NCBI GenBank assembly: GCA_021399435.1
Contig: JAJTUP010000021.1
Coordinates: 62,001 to 126,000 of the forward strand
Source: Diaporthe sp. PMI_573
Lineage: Eukaryota; Ascomycota; Sordariomycetes; Diaporthales; Diaporthaceae
DNA length: 64,000 nt
Direction: 5' to 3'
Notes under the pieces: generated by a model
What the model was told of the DNA's origin: nothing
What the model saw: the letters and a program-made list of their open reading frames with translations, nothing else
Database searches by the model: none
Position numbers and translations under genes: made by a program
Part shown: positions 54,982 through 64,000 of the stretch, piece by piece
How the letters are laid out: every line of letters begins with the position of its first letter
Numbering within the stretch: the stretch's first letter is position 1

Positions 54982-56431
54982 ATGGCTTCGAAGGGCAACG
55001 TCAACGAAGAAGGCTATCAGCGTCGGCTTGATGTTGTGAACAACATCCTTCGGGACCATGATTTGATTGTATGAACCCCAAATTATGGCTTGATTGAAGG
55101 ACGTACGGCAACGCTGACTGTCATGGACGAATGTAGCCTGCCTCAGTCGAAACGCTGGCATATGATGTGCGCTGTCCCTTCCATTTCAACAACTTTATCT
55201 ACAAGGCAACTCTCAGCTCTCCAGCAACGACAGGTTCGTCCAAACTCCTGGGTAAGCAGCCAGGCACCTTTGCCTTACCGAAAGATGGAACTTCCGTGCT
55301 GGTTGTTCGTCTCAGCAACCCACGTGCCGAGGGACTCAACAATGCCAACCGGGTTGAGAACGAGGTTGCTTCCCAATATCTAGCCCGACGCTTACTCCAA
55401 AAGGAAAATCGTCCCCTTATTGTGCCTGCTATCTACGCATGGGGTCCATCCCGCTTTGACGAGGAGCCAGATGAGGCGGGATTTGGTTGGACCATCCTCG
55501 AGTTTATGTACGGTTCGGAATTGGACGTGGTATTTCCCGACTTGCCGCTGGAGGAGAAAGCTTTGGTGGTCCGACAAATTGTGGACTCGTTTGTGTCCAT
55601 CCAGAAAGCACCACTCCCTGAATCCGTTACTCACTTTGGAAGTTTGACCTTTGATGAGAACGGCCGCATTATCATCGGTCAAATGGCACTCCTTAGCGGG
55701 GGTCCCTGGGACACTTACTCCGATCTGTGGACCGCAAAGCTCATGGCTCAACTTCACGACTCAGAGAAGAGCCCGTTACTACAAGGTTGGAAGGCCGGTG
55801 GCATCAGCGAACGATTGAAGTCATTTTTGACAAATAGTGGAGTTGGCCGGGTGCTAGGTAGTGATGAGGGTATTGGCAAGGTTCTCATTCATGGTGACCT
55901 CAGTACGTATACCCGGGATCATGCACAATTTTGTACGCAGTCTTTGCCTACTGACAACCACATCACATCTCAGCAATGAACAACATGCTATACGATACTG
56001 AGAAAAAGAGGCTCACCGCTATCCTTGATTTTGACTGGGCGGCCGTTACGCACCCGTGCGATGAATTCCTGAGCGGATTCTGGGACCTTGGTGGTGGAAT
56101 TCATGAAGAGAATGCCAGTTTCCAGGAATGTGTCATGACTGGTGACTTCTCCAGCACTATCACCCCTAGTGATGTTCCCAGCGAGGATATGGGAAAATGG
56201 GAGATTGGCAAATTATTGAACGCCGCCTTAGCTCAGAGAGGGGCTATGCGTCCTTCCAACCTGGAGGCTGCGAGAGCGATTCGGAAGCTGAGGGAATTGG
56301 AAAACATGCTCTGTCCATTTGCGCTGAGCAACGAAGTAATGTTAAGACGACAGTCAGAGGAGGCCAAACAGGAAGGTAAGGCTCACAAGGGACAGGAAAT
56401 CTTGAGGTGGCTTGCTGGTGCCGGATTCTGA
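54982..56431 (+). CDS. APH-family phosphotransferase (kinase-like), three exons
   Basis: Exons 54982-55068, 55137-55902 and 55974-56431 (introns 68 and 71 bp, with CTGAC branch sequences) give 436 residues. Signature motifs: VLIHGDL joined across intron 2 to TMNNM, forming the HGDxxxxN catalytic loop, then ILDFDWAAVTHPCDEF, the metal-binding D-x-D/E segment. The N-lobe contains FNNFIYKATLSSP and VLVVRLSNP. This is the PF01636 layout of fungal aminoglycoside-phosphotransferase-like enzymes, which act on small molecules or proteins; the substrate is unknown. It lies 480 bp downstream of the small secreted peptide on the same strand, at the edge of the UstYa group. Intact, with no AT-biased damage. 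Confidence 0.88.
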
Positions 56432-56497
56432 AGCCAGAACTCGCAGAGACATGGTTTTTGCAACATGTAGTTGGTCGAAAAACGCATTAACGGAGAT

Positions 56498-56740
56498 TTA
56501 TTGCAGTACAATCTGCCTTCCCATTTCATGACCCACTAGCTGACATGAAATTCGCGCTGGTCCCAGGGGCGAGTTGAGTGCTTGAATTGATGGCGCAACA
56601 CTACATTCCTTCGTAGTTGGCACTGTCCTGGTCGACATCCGAAGGAGGGCCAGGCTGCGGCTTAAGAGGATCTTTAGGGGCACGATCGGTGTCAGAGAGC
56701 TGCCCGCCATATCAGCTACACTACAGACCCAAAAGACCAA
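56498..56740 (-). CDS. Short ORF, 80 codons, probably a gene end
   Basis: A minus-strand frame with a protein-like composition (MAGSSLTPIVPLKILLSRSL) that ends at 56498 just after the converging APH gene. Upstream sequence passes at once into AT-rich repeat DNA, so any 5' part is lost. No family recognised. Confidence 0.2.
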   Translation of the reverse strand: MVFWVCSVADMAGSSLTPIVPLKILLSRSLALLRMSTRTVPTTKECSVAPSIQALNSPLGPARISCQLVGHEMGRQIVLQ

Positions 56741-57701
56741 GTAATGACGGGTCTATGAGAGAGGCTAACCAGTCTCGTTTATATACAACAAGAAGCTGCT
56801 AACTGGCTAACTATTTACTGTGTTATACTCGGCTAGATCTGTTATACTATAGAGTACTTTATACCTAGTTATACTTTTATTAAGACTATTTCTATTTCCT
56901 TATATTAATACTACTACTTATATACTTACCTTATACCCTTTAAACTAAGCTTTATATAAGAATCTAAAGTATTTAACTAAATTTACTTTACTTATAAACT
57001 AGAGATAATTAATATTAGCTTATAAGTTCTAGTACTTATATAAGCTAAATAACCTTTTAAAATATTAGGTAGTTAGCCTTAAGTTAATTAGATATTAGTA
57101 TAATGATAAACTTACTCCTCTTGGCTCTATCTAAGATATATAAAAGTAATAGGATCTAGTATTTCTTTATTAGGAAATATAGCCTATAGTACTTTAAGGG
57201 TATTAACTTTAGTCTCCTTATTAGTTTGCTGTTCTACCCTATATAATTATAACCTTACTACTATAGTAAATATAATGTTTAAGCTTAGTATAAAGCTAGG
57301 TATTAAAAGTAACTACTAGATTAGAAAATAGCTATATTAATTAGGATTTATATAAAGAAAGAATTATATCTTAGGGCTTTAGAATATCTTATTAAATTTA
57401 AAGAAGATCTTTATATAAGTTTCTATTTAAAATGACTTAATAGCGTCTTTCTTTTAAGTTAATAGGGATAAGTTAAACTTAATAACCTTATTCTATAAAA
57501 CTTTAAGTAAGAATATATAGATTATATACTTTACTTCTATATATTTATCCTTGTTAAGTTAGATAGTAATACTGTTTTTAAAGTATACTATATTTATAAT
57601 AACTCTCTTTAAAAGTAGCTTTATATTATTAGTAGCTAGAAACTTATTAACTTTACTAACTATAAACCTGTTAAAACTTTACTAGTCTATAATAAAGTTA
57701 T
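56741..57701. other. AT-rich RIP-like DNA
   Basis: Very TA-rich sequence with stops in all frames up to the Copia LTR. No recognisable remnant. Confidence 0.5.
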
Positions 57702-58062
57702 TGTTGGTTAGGCATGTAAACAAGTAATTACTTGAAGGGTACCAAAGTAGCTACTTAATAGCTTCAATTTGGTAGTAGTATTGTATATTACTTCTAGCTA
57801 CCCTTGGTGGGTACCAAAGCTCCTACCTAAGTATTGGCTAGAAGCGCTGACTAATCTAGCTAACTAATCTACTATATATAGACCTTTTGGCCAATTAGGG
57901 CAGCTGCTAGGGCAACCCAGCAGGCAACTAATTAACCAGGGTCTGCCAGCTAGTATTAATTTGCTACAAACCAACCGTTATCTTATCGCTGCCCCACAGC
58001 AGGGTTAGCGCTAGATAATCTATAGACCCTACACCCCTAAATTCCATGCTATTAAATCTATA
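57702..58062 (-). repeat. 3' LTR of the Copia element
   Basis: 361 bp, aligned to 60638-61000 along its whole length with differences that are nearly all transitions. It starts TGTTGGTTAGGC and ends AAATCTATA on the plus strand (the partner ends AAATCTACA). Confidence 0.85.
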
Positions 58063-58562
58063 CTAACTATTTTCTACTTTTATACCAATACTTCCAATTC
58101 CTCCAAAAATTATATTTTTCTCTATATTATATATATCTAGTTACATACCTTGTTACATACTTCTATCTACATAGCCCTCCATCTAAATAATAATCTTATT
58201 AGTGTTAATAAGGTATTTCAAAGCCTTGTTTAACGATGCCTTTGTTATAACATCTACAGAATTGTCGTCGCCATTTATCTATTATACCTTATTAATTTTC
58301 CGTTACTTGTATATCTAGTAAAGAGATATAATGTCTATTATAAGCCTCTTCTCCTTAGTAGTTCCCAGCTTTACCAGATACTTATAGAGTAAGTAGGAAT
58401 TTATATAGATTACTAAAGGTATCCTCGAGATATCTAATTAATCTATGATTAGCTTTAGAGTTACCGAAAGCATAATTTCTATATTAAAGCCAGTAGCTAT
58501 TCCATAGATCTCGAAAGCTAGAATACTTTAAGTAACCCTCTTACACTTTATAGAGAACCAAT

Positions 58563-58672
58563 TATAGAACAGGTGACGTTGACACCTAAATATAAGCTCT
58601 CTGGAGTAGCTGCCAAGTGCAGCATGTTGCTTTTAGTAGTTATTTCTAGTGTAGCGGCTATTTGTTTCAACA
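58563..58672 (+). repeat. 110-bp mobile repeat, copy 3, inside the Copia element
   Basis: TATAGAACAGG to TTTCAACA, 110 bp, same boundaries as copies 1 and 2 and far less AT-rich than the Copia sequence around it. It arrived after RIP had acted on the host element. No exact 5-bp flanking duplication is left. Confidence 0.75.
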
Positions 58673-60637
58673 AATAACTTTATTATTATCAGCAATTTCT
58701 ACTATAAAATTTAATATAGGATCTGGTGTAAGATTTGGTATAAAATCTAGAAGTTAAATTAGGCTATTGTAAGTCTAAGCCTTAGTCTTTCTGGCTCTTA
58801 TAAAGGCGCCGTAGAAATATAATTGAGGATAAATGGTATATACTAGAAGCTCTTTAGTTGGCTAAGCAGGATATTCTTTGTAGGTAAAGAAGGTATTAAT
58901 TTATAGTCCGATTTGCCTTCCCTATAGGCTAAGGTAGACTCTTTGCTGACAAGCAAGGTTTTAAAGTTTCCTCTTCTAGCTAAGAGTAGCCTTACCGACT
59001 ATCTTAAAAGTCTAGCCTTTAAAGTAATACTAAGTATTAAGCAGGAAGCTATTGTTAATAAATTATATTTAATATATTTTCTCTATTATCTTAAAGATAT
59101 ATATAGAGGCCTATTTCTTGTTAACCTTATTAATATTAACCGATATATCTATTAATAATAAATTAATCTTTTTTTAGTTAGTTTTTATAATTAAGTAGTA
59201 CTGGCTTGCAATATTGTCTGCCTTTATTTCCTTCTTAACGGTTATTTCTTAGTATTTACTTATTACTAGGCTCTTAATAAAAGAGTTAGTAATAATAACC
59301 AGCATATTCTTTTCTATCATTATAATTAAAAACTATTAATATAGTTATTATAGAGGGTATTAAAACTCTTCTAGCTGTAATTTCTGACCGGCATAAGTAT
59401 ACTATTTACCTATAGATAGTGGTCTTTGGCAAACAGAAGTATTATTGCGCAGTCTTATATGTAGAGTTTTCCTCTTTCTTGTTTTTAATGTTAAAAAACA
59501 GTAAAAATAAAGGGGTAGGAGAGAAAATAAAATATATAAATTGTAGGGATAAAGCATAGAGACTGTAAATAAAATATATATAGTAGCAACCTTTGCTATT
59601 TGCGTACGGGAAAGTAGACTAAAGGGAAGACGCGAGAGAAGGTGTAAATTTATTGTAAAAAAGGGTAGTTGTAATGATTTAGATGTAGATGATAATGGTG
59701 AGAGAGAGAGGGCAAGTGGTGATGAAAAAGGGCAAGTAGTGGTTTAAAGGGTGCAAATGGTAATAGTTTCACTCAAAAGTAACGGAAAAACAATGTAAAA
59801 ACACATTGTAGCATGCTCTTTAATATAGGAAAGCACTCTAAAGACTTGCCTGCAACTATTTGGCAATAGTTAAATGTAGTAGACTGTTTGGTAATAGTCG
59901 ATTTATAGGTAACTATTTATAATAGTTAAGTGTAGGGCACTAATGGGTTGCTGTACAAGTAGTGTGTGGCTTTAAAGGTAGTTGCCTTATAGGTAGTATA
60001 GGGCTTCAAAGGGATATACTGTTTACAAAACCAAGTAAATAGCTTATACAGCATTTGGGTGGTAACTGTTTAAATTTTCTTGACTAGCCCTCCTTATAGT
60101 TATAGTTACTATACATGCTACGGCAATGTTTGTAAGGGGTAGGGCAATTAGTTAAGTAGTTAATAGAAGGGTGTTTTTGGCCTTAAAAAGAGCGTTTCTA
60201 AAGGCTTTTGTCAATTTGCACATTTGCTTAGTTAGATTCTTGGCGGTGCAAATAGTGGTGTTTTAAGTAGGTCGTTGTAAGAGATATTTATAACGTTCTT
60301 AAGGGTTTAAATAGGCAGTATAGCCTTAAAATAGTGCTTTTAAGGGCTTTTGTCAATATAATTATTGTAGGGATTTATAATAATCTTAATGGTATTTTTT
60401 TGTATAATAGAGTATACTAATAAGTCTTAAATCCTTCCTTTACTAGGAGGAATCAGGTTATCTAAGGGCTAATTATCGCTAGTTAGTAAGAAGCATATAA
60501 AATATTAGTATGCTAATCTAGTAATAATCTTAACATAGATGTCGTTACTTAAAATGGCTTAAAAACCATAGTAATAACAACAGCAATCTATCTTTTTCTT
60601 TCTTTCTGTCAGAAATTGTCAAGCAATTACTAATTAG

Positions 60638-61000
60638 TGTTAGTTGGGTATGTAAATAAGTAATTACTTAAAGGGGTTACCAAAGTAGCTACTTAATAGC
60701 TTTAATTTGGTAATAGTGTTATGTGTTGCTTTTAGCTACCCTCGGTAGGTACTGAAACCCCTACTTAAGTATTGGCTAGAAGTGCTGACTAATCTAGCTA
60801 ACTAATCTACTGTATATAGACCCTTTAGCCAATTAGGGTAGCCGCTGAGGCAACCCAGCAGGCAACTAATTAACCAGGGTCTGCCAGCTAGTGTTGGTCT
60901 GCTATAGACCGACCGTTATCTTATCACTACCCTACAGCGGGGTCAGCGCTAGATGATCTATAGACCCTGCACCCCTGAATTCCATACCACTAAATCTACA
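60638..61000 (-). repeat. 5' LTR of the Copia element
   Basis: 363 bp, TGTTAGTTGGG to AAATCTACA on the plus strand. It is less RIP-damaged than the left LTR (more C/G retained, for example GACCGACCG). Confidence 0.85.
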
Positions 61001-61093
61001 ACTATCCTATATACATTAATATTGACAATAGCTTTGCCTAGATATATACTAAGCTAAAGATTTATTTTAATATTAATACTAATTACTAATAAT

Positions 61094-61424
61094 ATTTTAG
61101 TAATAAAAACGGGGACAACAAGCCAAGCATATATACCCAAGTTCTGCTGGCCCCTCTAAGCGAGAGAGAGGAAACTGCTAGAGGGCTCCAACACGAAGAA
61201 AGAAGAGATAATGAAAAAGGGCCAGAAGGGCCACGAAGGCGATAAAAGCAGTGATTGGGTTCTGATCAGACAATGTCACAGGTTATTAAATAATAATAAT
61301 AGAAGAATGAGTTGAATTGTTACTTCGGCCCTCGAGAGGGACAGAAGCATGTCTAGTACTTATAGTACGGACGGCCAAGAAAAATTCATCACACTAGCTA
61401 CGTAAAACACTACACCCCGTAACA
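61094..61424 (-). repeat. LTR of the second retroelement
   Basis: About 331 bp, homologous to the solo LTR at 30862-31187. On the minus strand it begins TGTTACGGGGTGTAG. Shared internal landmarks are CTCGAGAG and TACTTATAGTAC. It begins 94 bp after the end of the neighbouring Copia LTR. Confidence 0.75.
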
Positions 61425-64000
61425 TACCCCTCTCCAGCCCTTTGCTCCCCAGAGTAGAAGGGTCAACCAAACCATTCATCCACCATTCTAATCAGTTCCC
61501 TCTCATATCCCTGTAGCACTCAGCTTGCTAGTCCTAGGCTATTACCTAGTCAATGTTTTCCCGAGTATCGCTTATATAATGTACTTGAATAACACAAGTC
61601 TATCCATGAAACTCCAGCTATATGGTAGGTATTGGAACCTATTCTATTACCCTCCTCGTAGTTACATAATGATGAGCCCAAGCATTGTAAGCTCTAATCT
61701 AATCACGCCGAGCTTTCTATTTATCGTCCATCTTAGTACTATCAAGCTCTACACTCCAATATCCATCAATCTAGTAAAACCTTATACTCGTCTTCATAAC
61801 AAGTAGTTATAATCCAACCATTTTAATATAAATAAAGGACTATTTATCTCCCATGCTTAGTCATTTCATCATTAAGGAAAGCAGCTACTCTAATTATATA
61901 CGAGAGACTCTATAGTTAATTAGGCGGTATAGATCAACACGTCTAACCTAGTTCTCCATTCCTTTCATAATCATTTTAGTTAGTAGTTACTTTACAGGTA
62001 GTGGAGGTAGATTTATATAAAGCTCTATATTATGAAGTCCCTTCTTAATAAGTTCTAGCTAGGAGATCAGACCATACTTCTTCTTTACCTCCTAGAAATC
62101 ATTAAGGTTGATTAAAGGGTAGTTAATAGGTTCTTAAAGACCATATCTAAGTCTATTTAGCTCTAATTAGATAGTAAACATCTATATCTAGACTACTATC
62201 TCTTTAGGAGAGAGCCCTATAGGAGGGTTTTAAGTCAAGTTTAAGCTCTTCTAGTCACTAAACTCCTAGTTATTCCTTCCCCTATTTTCTTAAAAGAAGA
62301 AAGCTACATAGTTAGCTACCTACCAGCCATAATTAGTAAAGCTCGTCTAGGGTGAAATAGCAACTCTGATTACTCTAGGCTCCTTTACCCCAGGACATCC
62401 TTCCTTAATAAAGCTCTTATAAATAGTCACAATCCTCTTATAGTTATAGTTTCGCTCTCCTATATTTAGGTAGGTATTAATAGACCCAAGGCGATCAGTA
62501 GTACGATTATAGATTCTAAGGGCAAAGTGCCTAGGCGTGTGTACTAGCATGATGATAAACTAGTACTCTGGTGTTAGTTATGACTATTTAAAGTCAGGGT
62601 AGGCTGGCTAATTATGAGAAATGATAAAGTAACTAACAAATACAATGTTAGTAAAGTCAAGAAGCTACTATTTAATTAGGGCTAAGATATAGTTACTTTA
62701 AAGCTCCTTATTTTAAGCTAGGAGTCCCTTAGCATCTACTAGGTTTAGAGCTAGACATACCTAATGTTTACCAAAGAAGTTTTACAACCTAGGTAATAAT
62801 CAGAGCTTAGGGTATATGTTAATACCTAGAAAGTAGTTAGCAACTATCTTTCATACCTAATTACTCATAATAGTATAATTAATGTTAAAGAATAGAGGCC
62901 TATCCTTATATTTTATTAGTTAAACTTATCTAATCTTAAGCCTATATATAAGGATTTGAGTCTTAAATAGGTTACGGGAAAGATCTATACTAGCCTTATA
63001 GCTAAAGTTATAATAGTTTTAGACATTAACTAGATTAGGGAAATAGACGCTAGATAGTTATATACTAAAGTTATTATAGAAGGGTAGTTATAATAGTTAG
63101 ATAGTAAGGTTAACCTAATTAGTAATAAAGATAGGCTCGACTAACAAAATCAGGGTATTTAGGTTAAATATCTTTTTTAAAGAAACACTAGGAGAGGCTC
63201 TAGGAGACCCATAATAGGAGGAAGCTACCTATAAAGTCCTAGTTATATAGAAGTTAGATCTAGAATAATGGCTGGATCTACCCCTTCTAGACTACCTGTT
63301 GCTTATAGTAGCTTTCTGATTACCTATAAGTATAGTAAGAAGTGTAAGGGAATTAAGTAGGTAATGAAAAGAAGGAGTAAAGTATAAGGAAAGTAGCGAG
63401 AAAGCTTGTACCTCTAGAGGATGCTGTGTAGGTAATTAAGTAAAGAGGTTAATATTATAAAAAGGGTAGCTCTGCTACTCAGAGGTTGTGAGAAGGACGA
63501 AATGTAGTGGTAATATGTCTTACCTAAATTAGTTCTTTAGTACTACTAAAGGCTTTAGATATAGTTAATTAGAAACTAGAAAGTAGCTAAAAGAGGTTTG
63601 TGGGTGTTAGTTGGAAAGGTTTTAAGGAAAGGTTGTATTAGGTATTACAGGGTTTTTATAGACTAGTAGAAGTACTACTTTTTGTAAATTACTTACATCT
63701 ATTAGTTACTTTCCATCCCTTCTACTTTCCTTTAGGTATTAGGGTAGTCTAAGTATTTATTTATATAAATAGCTGAGGTTAGTGAATTACTAGGCCTCTC
63801 AGGTACTCTCTCGCACTCTTTAAAAACCTCCCCTCTCTTTCACTAATTCCATTCAACCTTCTCTTATAATACCAACTTTCTACTACTTAGGGTATTACTT
63901 CGTTACTCTAATTAGATATTAAATAAGCTTTCTAAACTAAATCTTACTCCCATACTACTATCTTCCTTTTCTTACCCCTTAAAATATCTTCCTACACTCC
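61094..64000 (-). mobile_element. 3' part of a second LTR retroelement, running off the window
   Basis: LTR at 61094-61424 (see below). Immediately to its right, on the minus strand, is a purine-rich tract (GGGCTGGAGAGGGGTA, 61425-61440) directly before the LTR start TGTTACGGGG, the classic polypurine tract at a 3' LTR. The body therefore extends rightwards past 64000. 61525-64000 is AT-rich with short frames only (for example 62550-62347 -), and no polymerase motif survives that I can read. Confidence 0.6.

Larger units (their letters stand above)
57702..61000 (-). mobile_element. Ty1/Copia LTR retrotransposon, RIP-degraded, ~3.3 kb
   Basis: Two direct LTRs, 57702-58062 and 60638-61000, surround a 2.6-kb interior. 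On the minus strand beside the left (3') LTR the interior reads as the end of Copia RNase H: LVKLGTTKEKRLIIDII (about 58350), then NGDDNSVDVITKASLNKALK (about 58230), then MEGYV, with RIP stops between. So the element runs right to left. The interior is too short for full gag-pol, so much is deleted. A 110-bp repeat is inserted at 58563. Putative flanks GTTAT and ACTAT differ only by transitions. Confidence 0.85.

Noticed and set aside
58943..59155. 70-codon plus-strand frame inside the Copia element
   Set aside because: A chance frame in AT-rich DNA. The element's coding strand is the minus strand.

Overview
The window reads as a chromosome segment of a filamentous ascomycete (Pezizomycotina; Hypocreales is a guess). 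Genes that can be spliced have introns of about 48-110 bp with fungal GTRNGY donors, CTNAY-like branch sites and YAG acceptors. The families present are typically fungal: Zn(II)2Cys6 regulator, UstYa/DUF3328, FunK1 kinase, Copia and Fot1/pogo transposons. GC-moderate gene islands alternate with very AT-rich blocks full of C->T and G->A damage, which is what repeat-induced point mutation (RIP) produces.

Layout. 1-10 kb: decaying accessory genes on the minus strand, namely a coiled-coil family gene with a paralogous fragment and a FunK1 protein kinase that is open for 808 codons apart from two stop codons. 10.6-12.5 kb: repeat and AT-rich DNA. 12.5-19.4 kb: a compact four-gene group (short-chain dehydrogenase, LovC-like enoyl reductase, VOC-fold protein, Zn2Cys6 regulator) arranged as two divergent pairs. 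Both shared promoters carry the same CCGCGCGG palindrome. 20-29 kb: Copia pol remains, a dynamin fragment, a frameshifted secreted-protein gene and a small ankyrin-like ORF. 29-31.6 kb: AT-rich repeats, a solo LTR and a RIP-marked tandem duplication. 33.9-35.9 kb: an intact three-exon F-box/2EXR-like gene. 37.7-38.5 kb: a 40-bp tandem array split by a coding-like segment. 40.5-45.6 kb: nested transposons, with one Fot1-like element inside the terminal repeat of another and a third element inside its transposase.

46.2-56.4 kb is the most interesting part. It holds three intact UstYa-family oxidase genes, a membrane protein of a family I recall seeing beside UstYa genes (here broken by two TAG codons), a 62-residue secreted peptide and an intact APH-type kinase. 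No synthase is visible. The content fits a ribosomal-peptide (dikaritin-type) or other orphan UstYa cluster, possibly damaged. 56.8-64 kb is retrotransposon DNA: a Copia element with two 361-363 bp LTRs and the 3' part of a second LTR element running off the window.

Exon structures come from reading splice signals by eye. Family names come from recognised motifs, not searches.
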